The position numbers were made by a program, and so were the translations under genes. The notes under the pieces were generated by a model. The model saw nothing but the letters and a program-made list of their open reading frames with translations, ran no database searches and was not told the DNA's origin. From contig WBZZ01003020.1 of the NCBI GenBank assembly GCA_019918135.1, positions 115,001-179,000 on the forward strand: a stretch of DNA of 64,000 nt, written 5' to 3'. The DNA is from Paulinella micropora. Taxonomy: Eukaryota > Cercozoa > Imbricatea > Euglyphida > Paulinellidae. Positions 52,019 through 63,374 of the stretch are shown here, piece after piece; positions within the stretch are counted from its first letter, which is position 1; the number at the start of each line of letters is the position of its first letter.

Positions 52019-53950
52019 TCAAGCTACACAGACAGCACAGTCTGCCGGCCCCAGGGCCTTGCTAGCGGCCTGGGTTCGTATGTAATACGTAGTTTTGAGA
52101 CCGAGCTGCCATGCGTAGAACAAAGCGCTGCTGACTCTGCGCTCGGTGGGATTTGTCACGTGCAAGTTGAGCGACTGTGAGCCACACACAAACGGGCCGC
52201 AGTCGGCCGCCAAGTGCAGCTGCAAGCGCAGGGGAATTTCCCACACAGTCCTGTACACATTTTTAATGTCTTGGGGCAGGTCGTACCCTTGCACAGAACC
52301 ACAGTCGGCAATGATTTTACCGCGGAGCTGGTCGTGCCAGAGGCCGCGCTCTTCTAGCTCGCGCACCAGGTGTTTGTTCCACACGACATGCTCGCCAGAG
52401 AGCACACGGCGCACAAAGACGTTCGAATGGGGAGGTTCAAACGATTCAAAGTTGCCCAGGATCTGAGCAGTCGTGGCAGTCGGCATGTAAGCAATTAGCT
52501 GCGAGTCTCGTAGCCCACACTTGGCGATCCGCTGGCGGAGCGAGTCCCAGCGGTCGTCCGTCTGCTCCTTGCCGGGCCACAGGTCGAACTGCAGGAGCCC
52601 TTGGCTAGCGGGAGACCCGCCGAAACTCTTGTAAGCACCCTTCTCCTGTGCTAGTTCGCAAGAGGCCCAGAGCGCGGCATAGTACAGTTCGTGTGCTATC
52701 TTGACATTGAGCTTTTGTGCCTCTGTTGAATCCCATGGCATTTTCATCAAAGCCAGGACGTCTGCTAACCCGTTCATTCCTAGGGCCACCGGACGATGCA
52801 AAAGGTTGCTGCGTCTGGCCTCCTCCGTGGGGTATTCTGTAATGTCTATGACGGTGTCGAGATTTCTGATTGCTACACGCACGCACGACCGCAGCAGCTC
52901 GAAATTAAAGGACTTGCGGTCCTCTGACACGAACCTAGCCAGTGCGACAGAGGCCAAGTTACACACGCTGTGCTCGCCACACTCGCCGCCGGAACTGTAT
53001 TGGACCACTTCGGCACAGAGATTTGAGCAACGAATCGTGCCCAAGTTCTTTTGGTTCGATTTTGTATTCACCGCGTCCTTGTACATAATGTAAGGCACAC
53101 CGCCATTTTCAATCTGTGCACGGCAGACAGCGCTCCAGAGCTCGCGTGCTTTGACAGTGCACCTCGCCAGGCCCAGCCTCTCGGCCCGCTTGTACTGGCT
53201 CTCGACTCCTTGCCGTAGAGGGCGTCCAGGTCACCTACGCCAGTCTCGTCCGGGCCAAAAAGGCTCCAGTCCCCGTCATTCTCAACACGATCCATGAACA
53301 AGTCTGGTACTGTTAGCCCTAGAAACAAGTTTCGGGCTCGCAGTTCTTCGGAGCCAGTGGTCTTTTTAAGGTCCAGCCACTCGAAGACGTCGGGGTGGTG
53401 TACTGGCAGGTAGACTGCGATCGCCCCCTTTCTCTTCCCGGCCTGATTTGCGTAGCGAGCGGTCTCATTTAGCACTTTGCACAAGGGAATCACACCATCG
53501 TATCAAGGAGCCCCTGGCCCTCACGCAGCTGAGGTGCAGACCAATACCGCCACCCCCCTTGCTGATAAGAGCAACATCTTTGATCGTGTCATAGATGCCG
53601 CTCAGCGAATCACTGGAAATCGGGAGCAAAAAGCAAGAAGAAAGCTGGCCCGCTCTTTTCAGCCCACTGTTAAATAATGTTGGACTCGCGTGAGTATAGA
53701 ATTGCAATGACATGAGGTCATAGGTTTCTTTGATGCGTTTCAGCGGCTCTTTGGACTCGCGGCGGTGCAGGTGGACGGCCACGCGAAGCCACATGTACTG
53801 GGCAGTCTCGCACGCGCGGCCCTGGCTGTCCTTGAGCAGGTAAGATTTAAGCAGGGCTTGCGTAAGTATGCGCGTGCTAGCGGCTCGTGCTGCGCTCTGA
53901 GCCTCCCAGCGATTCAGGTGTAATTCTCGCAATGACTCCACTCGCGATGT
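52019..53950 (-). pseudogene. Ribonucleotide reductase large subunit, copy A
   Basis: Class I alpha-subunit signatures are all visible: THASPTLFNSGL, QLSSCFLLPI with a catalytic-site Cys, GGGGIGL, NETARYANQAG, YKDAVNTKSNQKNLGTI, CSNLCAEVV with the Asn-Cys-Glu radical site, VCNLAS, and a C-terminal CAVC pair that passes electrons from thioredoxin. It reduces ribonucleoside diphosphates for DNA synthesis and needs a small subunit, which is not in this window. Broken, about two interruptions. Convergent with ssDNA-binding gene A. Roughly half the residues match copy B by eye. Confidence 0.9.
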
Positions 53951-54584
53951 AAGGATATCTTAGCGAGCGGTCTATATACTTCATTTCTTGCGGGGTTACT
54001 AGCAGAGGCTCATAGTAAAATAAATTGCGTTTCATGCGGGGCATGTAGCTGCGCCATACCAGCTGTGCCCGATCGTCGTCATCGAGGGAAATCCATTGTT
54101 CAGGATCTATGTCGTTGACAAAAGGGGGCGCGATGTAATCTTTGCAGATATTAGCCACTCCAAGCGGCAGCAGCGTGGCCAAGAAACGCACAGCGAGATA
54201 GCTAGCCGCGATTGCTCTGAGGGTCGAGTCGCCGGGTTCGTTCAATTGTTCGAATCTGCTGTACGGACCAGCGATAACAGCGTCTAGGTCGGACCATTGT
54301 AAGTAGCCCCGCCTGCAGACACCAGCCTCTCCCTCTGCGATGAGTTCCGCCGTCACTTCGTCCCCTGTTCTGAGTTTTCCTGGTTCGGTGTAGTCGTGTT
54401 CGTCGAAATCGCACGTACCGGGGTCGGTGTATTCCGCGTCGTCCCGTCGGGCGGTGTACTCTATCATCTCGTGTACTGTCATGGGCTCCGTCGGTCCAGT
54501 CAGCGGCACGGCGAGCTCCATCTTGTCCACGCGGCGTCGCTTGGCCTGTCTAGTCTCCACGCTGTCACAGGGTCGTGCGAACAT
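53951..54584 (-). CDS. Unrecognised N-terminal gene or extension before reductase A
   Basis: ATG at 54584 (MFARPCDSVETRQAKRRRVD). About 210 residues, acidic near 30-90 then with hydrophobic segments (IAASYLAVRFLATLLPLGVA). It occupies the place where copy B has an ATP-cone-like domain but does not resemble it (no VKKRDGxxEPVCFD). Either the copy A subunit has a different N-terminal domain or this is a separate gene ending where the reductase begins. Confidence 0.4.
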
Positions 54585-54591
54585 GTCCTTC

Positions 54592-54659
54592 GTCCGTTAC
54601 TTTTTTTGCGTCGGTTGTTGGATTATGAGGCTGGACTGACAGTCCGTTACTTTTTTGCC
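54592..54659. promoter_or_regulatory. Repeated GTCCGTTACTTTTTT element
   Basis: Two copies, 54592-54606 and 54642-54656, exactly 50 bp apart, just upstream of the minus-strand gene at 54584. Candidate promoter elements. Confidence 0.5.
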
Positions 54660-54725
54660 CAGGGCACGCGTCTGCTGCCTTTATGTCTTAGGAGTCGTGA
54701 CATGGACAAAATATAGTGATACAGT

Positions 54726-54778
54726 CAAAAAGGCAGCGATATGGTACAAAAAGGCAGTAGTGCGGGACAAAAAGGCAG
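54726..54778. promoter_or_regulatory. Three CAAAAAGGCAG iterons at 21 bp spacing
   Basis: Perfect copies at 54726-54736, 54747-54757 and 54768-54778. The exact 21 bp period puts them on the same helix face. They lie between the reductase A gene and the polymerase-helicase gene, which belongs to an origin-binding family. A candidate origin or promoter array. Confidence 0.6.
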
Positions 54779-55033
54779 AGATATATATGGTCTGCATCTG
54801 GTCCCGTCGCAATAGAGAATTTCTAGAAGACCGTTACTGCCAAACGGACGGCACACTTGTCAGCTTCATTCTTCTCTACTTAATAAACTCGAGAAGTGAG
54901 CAGCCGGAACGATACTATTGCCAACTTTTCCCTTGGCAGGAATTTACGTGGAATTTTACGCGAAATTTTCCTTGACGAACTTTACGTGAAATTTGCTGTA
55001 ACTTTCTTGACTGGTCGGCCAAATTTTTATTGG

Positions 55034-58000
55034 ATGTCCTGTATGGTAGGTACAATCATGCCGTCTCTGTACGAGACTGGGGACCCAGCTAAGCTCGCAC
55101 AGTTGGTGGAGAACAAGCGCCTTAGCCCCCTCTACAAGCAGTTCCTGTTGGCTCTGCACGCGGCCTGCAACGACGATGGCGGAATGAAGGTGAGCTACAG
55201 CTACGGGAGTGGTCGCAAAGGCGGCAGGCTCTAAGCGGACCGCGGCTACCAGAACGCGCCCAAGGCCCTGCGCAGGCTCTGTCTCGAGGACTGGCACTGG
55301 GCGTTCGATATCAAAAACAGCGTGCCTTACTTCATTTGGTTCTTGGTCAGCGAGGTGCCGCGCGCTCGCGAACTCCTTGGCAGCAAGGTCTCTGTCCTGC
55401 AAGAGTACGTCGAACGGCGGGAGGAAGTGCTGGGGCGCGTGCAAGAGGAGCTGGGAGTGGACCGGGAGGGCGCCAAGAACGCCATGCTCAAGATCACGCA
55501 CGGCGGCAGCAAGTTCGATGACTCTTCGTGCGCCGGCGACTACCCTACTACTCGTGCCTACCAGGCGGCGGTACGGGCCGCGGCCGAGTTTCTGGGCACG
55601 TGGTACTACAAGAAGCTGTGGAAAGATTGCGAGAAGAAGGGTGACGCGGAGGAGACCCTGCCTGGCCGCTCGGCGACCCTCTACGACAAGCTCTGCCGCT
55701 TCGTGCACTACCTTGCAACTAGGTACGAGGCAGTGACCATGAGGACTGCCATGCAACTCTTCTGGGACAAGGGCTGCGACATTTGCTGCCTAGTGCACGA
55801 CGAAGTCATTGTTTCGGACCGAGAGGGCAAGCTGCCAGGGGATAAGGGCGCGGTGGTGCGCGAGCTGAACGCCTACATCAGAGAAAACGCGGTCTACCCG
55901 GGGGTCGAGACGAGCAAGCCAGGCACCAGGTACATGAACGTGGCTGGCAAGCGTGTGGAAGTCTGTGTCCCGGTGCCCTCGACTGACATTGGCTGGTCCG
56001 TGCAACAGATGATCGCTCGGCCCGGCGACCTGGAGTCAGTCCTGTTACCTCCTAGCAGCACTGGCTGTACCAATACGCGGGTCTACGCGATTGCGAATGA
56101 CATGTCCAAGACAGCAAGCGGACGACCCGTGCTGCACTCGCTATCTTTTCAGAAGCACAGCGTGCAATGCCTCAACGCCTGGACGGGCATGGGCAAGACC
56201 TACACTGCCTTCGAGTTCATCTACCGGCTGCGTCGGGAGAATCCTAGCGCCAGGATCCTGTGGGTCACGGGGCGGCGGACACAGGCTACCAGCGGCGGCG
56301 GCGGACTGCTGCTCCAGTGCCATGCATGGAAGGCAGCAGAACTGAAGCGGTTCTGTGAAGAGGAACTGGCACAACAACAGACCACCGACAGCAATCTCGC
56401 GGTTCTGCAAAGCATCATCGACGACACCGTCGTGTACTACGAGAAAGACCGGGCCACCGGCTCCTACCGCGACCTGTACGAGGCGAAAATAGTCTTTTGC
56501 CAAGAGGAGTCGTTGTGGAAACTGCAAAGCAAGGAAAAGGGCGACGGCGGGCTGCCTTTTATACAGCGATACTCGCTCTGTGTGTTGGACGAGTTCGTTC
56601 TGATCTGCGACCAGACCGTGAGTGAGAAGACCAACCGAGGCAACCTGCGCACCAACAACACTGTTCTACTGGACGTGTGTGAACGAACGGAGCGTCTTTT
56701 GATCATGGACAAGGACCTGACGGAGTGCAGAATGTTGTAGGACTTCTTGTTTTGTAGCAAGGAAGAAGGGATCGCCTTCAAGCGCGAAAAGTGCGACACG
56801 CCGGAGCATGCGCAGGCGCAGGTCGAGTTTCACCATTACTCCTACATTCTGCCCTCGCTGGAGCGCAGGCTGAAGATCATGCCAGACTACGACGCCTGGA
56901 AAGCGGCTCTGGCGGGAAGCCTCGAGGACAACACGCAGCGTAGCTGGACTTGCTTCCGGTCACAGCGCGCGCTGGAGTCTACCTACGACGATATGGTCCG
57001 GCTCGGCCACACGTTTCCGCACCTCGTGGGCAGCCCGGGAGCGCGCAGAGCTTACGACGAACTGGTGGAGGAAGGCAAGGCCCTGCAGCACCACACGCCC
57101 GAGCTGGACGCCACGATGCTGTGCAGGCAGAACAGGCCGGCCGGCCCCAAGGCCGGCTGGACAGAGGAACAGAAGGCCAGGTACGCACACGACAACAAGA
57201 TCCGCAGCGAGTGGGCAGAAGGAGCGAGGGTGCGCATCATCGACGGCAGGACGGCGGAGAGAACGAAGCAGCGCATGTTGGCGAACATCGATGGCTGGCT
57301 GTGCTACAACGACGACTGCAAGTGCGTTGACAACCTGGACGAGAGACACGGCGAAGGCCGCGACACCCGTGGCATTTTTCTACGTCCGCTGCCATGGTGG
57401 CCGTTGACGCACAAACACCCTTCCAGCTCGTCATGCTCAACTGTGCGGACCGAGAACGCAAGGTGGCTGTTACTGGGCCTACCGGCCGGGGCCTGGCGCA
57501 GATGCTGCTGCGAGCGCGCAACCTGGCAGCACCCGCGACTATCCTGGCCTATTTCGGTGACGGCGGGCTAGGCCCCGTGAGGTTCTACGACGAAGCCCTT
57601 GCGCGAGCAGGGAAGGCCTGGCAGCACTGCCAGCTGTTCAAGACGATGCTCCAGAACTTTACACAAAAACAAAAGCAGATGATCGACAAGGCTGCCAAGA
57701 AAGGCAAGGTGTCGGACTGGGCCCTCGTAAACGGCGCGCGGCGGGTGGGCGAATTTACCGACGGCAGCGGCCGGGTGCACAGGTACGAAATCCCGACTTC
57801 TCTGCAGCTGCGCCTAATAGCCCGTGAGGTCGAGCACCAGAGAGATCTGGGCTACGGTTGTTGGCGGAAGCTGTCCACCGACTTCATCGTAACACTCGAC
57901 GAAGCCAAGCCACTGGAGGAACGACTGCTGAAGCTAGCCTCTGCGCGCGCGGAGAAAGAAGGATGGCACGAAAAAGAAGAAAACGACAACGGTGACGGAG

Positions 58001-58875
58001 AACAAGAAGAAGAAGGAGAAGAAGTGGAGAACCAGGCGCAGGCAAAAGACGATGTGTTGCTGCGCCTGGTGCTGACCAAGCTGGTTGACTGGAAGAGCAG
58101 CTCTGTTGAACGCGATGTGCTGTGGCGCCAGGAACAGATGAAGCATTTTAGAGGCATGCATTCGCTAGAGGAGACTCAGAAACAGGTAGTGGGCGTGCTT
58201 GCCCGGTTTCCAGGCTTCTTCTCTTACGCTGCCAAGCTCAACACCAGTGATTTAGTGCGGGATTTCCGGCGGATCAAGACTGCCTTGCCCAAGCTCGACT
58301 CTCAGGCGGCCGCCCTGAGCGTCGTCAAGCTAACCGGGCCTCAACAGGTCCTCGCGACAAAGGAAGACGCTGCTAAGCTGTACGAGGTTGCCAAGACAGT
58401 CAGCGAGGCGCTGGGGAAAAGCGGGTTTGGCGAGCTGCATGCCAGCGCGTGTGACAAGAAGCAGGGTGAATGCGATCACGAGCAAGGCCTGCACACAGAG
58501 ATTCCTCACCAGCTGCTGCAAGAGAAGGACGCTGTATGGCGACGCGCCTGTGACGACCAGTTTTATTCACAAGCAGGGGTTAGGTCCGAGGACCAGGCAG
58601 CGCATGCAAAGCAACACAAGTCGTCACTTGGCAGACTGCAACACGTGGTGAACAGGTTTGGCTTGTACCTGGCGAAAGACAACGACAAATCAGAGAGAAA
58701 GAGAGAGAAAGGCTCCAATAAGAGGAAATCCGCTTTTGTGCTCCACAAGATGAATGGAGGCAAAAAAAAGGGCCATGTAGCAGTGTGCTTTGCCGAGCAA
58801 TTCCATGACGGTCTGTACCGAGATCACAGGCCGCTAAAGAAACAAAAGGTGACCAATGACGCGCCGGGACTCTGA
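55034..58875 (+). pseudogene. Family-A-polymerase-like palm fused to origin-binding-type SF2 helicase
   Basis: About 1,280 residues. N-terminal third: WAFDIKNSVPYFIWF (motif A position), REGAKNAMLKITHGG (motif B position) and CLVHDEVIV (motif C, as in family A VHDE). Central part: WTGMGKTYTAFEF as Walker A, ILWVTGRR as motif Ia and LCVLDEFVLICDQ as a DEAD-like motif II. Motif VI is AQMLLRARNL. The C-terminal 400 residues are helical and basic. The helicase part resembles Herpes_ori_bp proteins known in herpesviruses and giant viruses. Likely roles are origin opening and synthesis or priming. Broken, about three interruptions. Same strand as reductase B; divergent from reductase A. Confidence 0.65.
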
Positions 58876-59376
58876 TATCGTTTCATTAAAACTTTTTTTC
58901 CTCAAACAGATTAATAAACCCAAAAAAAGGCGCGCCTGACAGTAGCAACATCAGAGAATTGAACTTTCGACATCAAAGGCCTACAGCTTCTGGCTGATTA
59001 CGCTAGACATGACAGACACACAAGCTAAAGACAATTCTTGGCTTTTTGTCGGCGGGTGCCTTCCTGCCAGGTTTTACTAGCCAAAGTGGCACTTGACGCT
59101 GCACCACCGACCAAAGACAAACTACGCGTTCTTGCCATGTCCCCGCCGTGGTGTGGCTTTCTGAAGTTCTGAACAAACAAGAAAAAGGCTTCCTGGGCGG
59201 CAAAGTGTGGTGGGCCGAGAACCGCCTGTGGCACGGGCTCTTGTACATGCTGTTTGCTGCTACGGGGAAGGAGAATTGTTAGTGACGGACGCCCTTCTGG
59301 CTTCGTATTTTGGCTTCCAGCATTTCAGCAGAGAATGATTTTTTTTCTCTCGTGCCTAAAAATGTAAGCACTGCCA
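58876..59376. other. Spacer with 3' signals and a coding remnant
   Basis: TTTCATTAAAAC and ATTAATAAACCC (58,883-58,921) follow the helicase stop, then AAAAAAAGGCGCGCC, echoing the array unit ends. On the plus strand 59,140-59,281 reads as a short coding-like piece (GFLGGKVWWAENRLWHGLLY) without a start. No other feature. Confidence 0.4.
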
Positions 59377-61645
59377 ATGCAGGTCAAAAAAAGAGATGGT
59401 TCGTTGGAGCCGGTGTGTTTCGACAAGATCCTGCACCGCATCTCGGTCCTTGCGAGTGACCTGCCCGGCGCCAACGCAGTCGAGGTGGCCAAAACCACTA
59501 TTGCCGGCCTACGGAACGGTATCTCCACGTCCGATCTGGATGGACTCGTTCGCGGCCTCGAGCTGTGCGGCTTTGGCCTCTTACCACCCGGACTTTGCGC
59601 TGCTCGGAGGCAGACTTGAGGCCAGCAATATCCAAAAAAATTGTTCCCCTACCTTCGCCGGCTCGATGGATCGTCTGCGCCTGTCGCTTCTGCCATCGTT
59701 CTCTATCTTTGTGGACCAGCACGCCGCCGCCCTGAACGCAATGATAAAGCAGGAACGAGACCTCACTTTTGACTTTTTCGGCATAGCCACGCTCAAACAA
59801 GGCTACCTCCTCCGTGAGTGCGACAACAAGATCTGCGAGAGGCCGCAATACTTGTACTTGCGAATCACAATTGCGCTACACCACAGCCTAGCAGAAAGCG
59901 AAGACAGCGTTTTGCTCAAGATCCGGGACACTTACAACCTCCTGAGTACGGGCTTGTACACACACGCCTCGCCGACTATGTTCAATGCGGGCCTGCGCAG
60001 GAACCAGCACCTGGCGTCGTGTTTCCTGCTGCCTATCCAAGAAGACTCGCTCAACGGGATCTTCGAAACCGTGAAAGACTGTGCAATCATTTCCAAACAC
60101 GCGGGAGGCATAGGTCTGTACATCGGCAACGTGCGGGCGGCAGGATCCAAGATCTACGGGACGGGAGGCAAGAGCGACGGAGTTGTGCCTCTCTGTCGTA
60201 TTCTTAATGAAACGAGTCGCTACGCCAACCAGTCGGGACGCAGGAAGGGGCCTTTGCGGTGTACATGCCACCGTGGCACAAGGACATCTACGAGTTCCCC
60301 AACTTCGCCAGAACACGGGCGCGGCAGAAAATCGCGCGCGGGATTTGTTTACGGCGCTGATGATACCCGATCTGTTCATGCAACGAGTGAAGGACGACGG
60401 TGACTGGACACTGTTTTGTCCGACGGAATTGTCGGGGCTGGACGAGTGCTGTGGCAAGTTCTGGTAGTCTCGCTACACACACGCAGAGAAAACACAGCAG
60501 GGCCAAAAAGTGAAAGCCCGGCACCTGTGGTCCTCCATTCTCAAATCACAAATCGAAACCGGGTCGCCTTACCTCATTTTTCGAGACCATGCCAACGCCA
60601 AGAGCAATCCAGTAGCACTCGGGTACTATCAAGAACTTGAACCTGTGCGCGGAGATCATGCAAACGTCCTCGTCAGAAGAGACCGCCGTCTGCAACCTCG
60701 CGTCGCTTTGTCTGCCCCGCTTCCTCACACAGGACAAGAAAATGGTCGACATCGACCTCCTCCACTCTGTCACGCGCACTGCCGTGCGCAATCTCGACCT
60801 GATTATTGACATTACTACGTACCCCGTCCCAGCAGCTAAAATGTCTAACTTGGAGCACAGGCCCGTCGGGCTCGGCATCTGTGGACTCGAAGATCTGTTT
60901 ATGATCCTGGGACTACCCTTTGAAAGCCCCGAAGCCGCCGCCCTGAACGAGCGCCTTTCGCGCGAGATCTACTACGCGGCGCTGAGTGCCAGCGCCGAAC
61001 TGGCCAGAGAAAAAGGACGATACCCGGCGTTCGAAGGTAGCCCCGCCTCACAGGGCAAGCTGCAGCCAGACATCTGGGGCGTGGAGCGCTCGACTAGCAG
61101 ATGGGTTAGGCTGAAGGCAGATATCAAGGCCCATGGGCTGCGCAACAGCCTCTTGATCGCGCTCATGCCCACCGCCAGCACTTCGCAGATTCTCGGTGTT
61201 TGCGAGAGTTTTGAGCCAATCTACAGCAACCTCATGGTGAGGAGGACCCTGGCCGGCGAGCACGCTATACTCAACCGGCACTTGGTCAAGGCTCTCGAAC
61301 AAAGGGCGCTCTGGACCCCTGCTGTCAGAGAGCAACTGCTGCGAAACGATGGCTCTGTCCAGGAACTTTCCTTGCCGGACGACATCAAACGAAGTGTACA
61401 AGACCGTCTGGGAAGTACCGATGAAGGCCCAGCTGCAACTCTCCGCGCTGCGTGGTCCTTACGTGTGTCAGTCGCAGTCACTCAACGTCTACTTGGCTAA
61501 CGCTACCGAGCGCAAGCTGTCTAGCTCACATTTCTACGCCTGGGAATCAGGCCTCAAAACCGGCTGCTACTACCTTAGAACCAAGGCCGCGACTAGTGCC
61601 AATGTATCGTGTAACGGTGACGTGTGTGCCATGTGTACAGTTTAA
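59377..61645 (+). pseudogene. Ribonucleotide reductase large subunit, copy B
   Basis: ATG at 59377 (MQVKKRDGSLEPVCFDKILH) opens an ATP-cone regulatory domain, then ASYHPDFALL. Core signatures: [73 protein letters not shown], a GSPASQGKLQPDIW block and C-terminal CAMC. About 755 residues, near the family norm. Broken, about three interruptions. The stop is inside GTTTAATTAA, abutting the ssDNA-binding gene B stop on the other strand. Mirror arrangement of copy A. Confidence 0.9.
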
Positions 61646-61649
61646 TTAA
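61640..61649. terminator. GTTTAATTAA at convergent gene ends, copy B
   Basis: The reductase stop (TAA, 61643-61645) and the opposing ssDNA-binding stop (61646-61648 on the minus strand) are back to back inside it. Same 10-mer as at 51993-52002. Confidence 0.65.
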
Positions 61650-62382
61650 AGTAAATCTGCAGTCAAGTCCATGGCACTGACGCCGCCCTCGCCGTTCTCT
61701 TCGCCGGACAGAGACACTCCAAACGCGTCTCGTTCAGAGAGGTCTTGGTCGGGTAAGGCATGCCCTCTTCTTGTTTCCGGATCTGCAGCACGCGCCAAGA
61801 GAGCGTGACCTTTTCGCCCTTGCTGCACAGCGCAGTAGCTTGAATGACACACTTCACCACGTCGCCCTTTTGCAGCGTGTTAGTGTCTCCGCCTCCGAGG
61901 AACCGGGCGCCCGTGACGGTGACGGTCAGACGAGGCGCCCAGGCGCGGTCCGACTTCTGCGAAGTGCGCAGGCGCGTACAGGGCTGGTAGCAGCATTTGA
62001 CCTGCTCGTCGCTCTTTGCCATCGGGCCCGCCCTCTTCATTGTCGGGACAATCTTGTCGCGGTTTTCAACAACGATCTCCGCCACACGGTCGTCAATCGT
62101 TCGCATCACCTTGTAGGCCTGCAGCACCGCGCCATACTGTCGCGCGTGCTTGAAATCAAGGTCAATGTTTGTTTTAGCGGCCTTGTTGCATTGATCGTAC
62201 ACAGACGGGTCCCAGGCAAGCTGCATAGCGGGCAGAACCAGCGTGAGGCTCTTGTCGCCGTAGCACAGGTTCGAAAAGATGCTCCCGTAGGCGCTCCTTG
62301 GTTCCGACAGGCGCAGCTTCTTCGGGTCGGCCGCCGTTTCAAAGACCCTCACCTCATTGTTGTTGCCCGTGACGATAGACAT
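61646..62382 (-). pseudogene. ssDNA-binding protein-like, copy B
   Basis: ATG at 62382 (MSIVTGNNNEVRVFETAADP), about 245 residues. SEPRSAYGSIFSNLCYGDKS, LVLPAMQLAWDPSVY, CYQPCTRLRTSQKSDRAWAP, TGARFLGGG and LQKGDVVKCVIQAT align with copy A. About one interruption near the end. A KGDVV..SWRVLQIRK strand pair before an acidic end is what suggests an OB-fold ssDNA-binding protein. Convergent with reductase B, divergent from the PCNA-like gene. Confidence 0.5.
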
Positions 62383-62508
62383 TTTTCAATTTATGGCTCG
62401 TTTTGCCAGAACAGTGTTTTCTTTTCTCTTTTAAATCTTGAATTTCGAATCTCGCAGTTTAAAAGTTTTAATTAAAAGGTCGGTAAAAAAATAACAGTGT
62501 CTCAAAAA
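62383..62508. promoter_or_regulatory. Divergent promoter with AAATCTTGAATTT
   Basis: 126 bp AT-rich gap between ATGs on opposite strands. AAATCTTGAATTT at 62433-62445 is repeated exactly in the next divergent promoter (63419-63431). TTTTAATTAAAAGG at about 62,466-62,480 is a further AT element. Confidence 0.6.
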
Positions 62509-63003
62509 ATGATGACTCGTTTTCTCTGGAGGTCTGTTTGTGGAAGTGGACAGGCTCTGCACGGAATCCTCGCTGCGGCGGTGGACGCAGGCCGGCTGGC
62601 ACGCACCAGCCTTGGCGGCATTGCTCTGGTCGCGGAGGACAAGGACTCGCTGCTGCGCTCGGACCTGTCACACCCGCCCGTCCAAGCCGGCGAGTGTGTC
62701 TACGCCCTGGAAATCCTCAAGAAGATACTCAAATCATGCGCTTTCCAGGAGAAAAAGACGGGCAGGGTTTTGGTCGGCGTTACACAGAACGTGCTGCACC
62801 TCGTCTTCAAGCGGGACGGCGGTCCGTGGCTCAAGTACACTATTCTGGCCGACGCCAAGGAACCGCCCCCAGCTCTGCCCACGCTCGCGCCGCTTCCATT
62901 GACTGAAGCAGCTAGTTCAGCCGGCGCCGCCACGCCACTAACTAGTAGACTACGGCGGACCGCTAGACATCTCTGCTTTCAGGGCCGTGGGCCGGGTGAC
63001 TAA
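62509..63003 (+). CDS. PCNA-like sliding clamp, first domain
   Basis: ATG at 62509. The order ALHGILAAAVDAGRLA, TSLGGIALVAEDKDSLLRSD, YALEILKKILKSCA, then LVGVTQNVLHLVFKRDGG follows the first domain of PCNA (interface helix, S.xGi.l.a.D.s, sMsKILK, ..l.lvFe). About 165 residues, ending with an Ala/Pro/Leu-rich stretch and a basic tail. Clamps tether viral polymerases to DNA. The match is by pattern only, so a different replication accessory protein is possible. Same strand as the polymerase-helicase and reductase B genes. Confidence 0.45.
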   Translation: MMTRFLWRSVCGSGQALHGILAAAVDAGRLARTSLGGIALVAEDKDSLLRSDLSHPPVQAGECVYALEILKKILKSCAFQEKKTGRVLVGVTQNVLHLVFKRDGGPWLKYTILADAKEPPPALPTLAPLPLTEAASSAGAATPLTSRLRRTARHLCFQGRGPGD

Positions 63004-63086
63004 CTGGTACGTGCCAGTGCACAGAAAAGAGACACAGAAACATTTTATTAGCCAACTTTCAGGCCGCAAGTACACGCTGAGGAGGC

Positions 63087-63374
63087 TTAAGCGCCTGCCT
63101 GGGATTCGTCTCTTGGCTCTCTTCGTCCTCGGCGGCGCTGTCGCAGATTCAATCTTAAGTAAGAGTGCAGGAGGTCCATTGAACGCGAACGCAGGGTCTC
63201 GGCAATGCCATAGTCCGGGTACGCGGCCGCGCAGCCCACCGTGCAGAAGTGACCCCAGACGCACAACTCTTCGCCCGCGTGGGCTATTGGCAGCCCGAAC
63301 CACTTGCTGTCGTCCCTCGCGCAGCCGTACGAGCAGTGCAGGCACTTGCCCTTGTAAGATTCAGTGCCCTCCAT
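63087..63374 (-). CDS. VLTF-2-like late transcription factor, FCS zinc finger
   Basis: ATG at 63374 (MEGTESYKGKCLHCSYGC), 95 residues, looks whole. KCLHC, then FGLPI, then CVWGHFCTVGCAAAYPDYG gives the Cys-x2-Cys ... G-x-FC-x3-C-x2-AY pattern of poxvirus A1/VLTF-2 and its giant-virus relatives. VLTF-2 is a trans-activator of late viral genes in the cytoplasmic factory. The C-terminus is Arg-rich (RQRRRGRREPRDE). Divergent from the VLTF-3-like gene across a 105 bp promoter. Confidence 0.7.
   Translation of the reverse strand: MEGTESYKGKCLHCSYGCARDDSKWFGLPIAHAGEELCVWGHFCTVGCAAAYPDYGIAETLRSRSMDLLHSYLRLNLRQRRRGRREPRDESQAGA

Noticed and set aside
54956-55756. 266-codon minus-strand frame
   Set aside because: Antisense to the polymerase-like part of the fusion gene, whose motifs read clearly on the plus strand.
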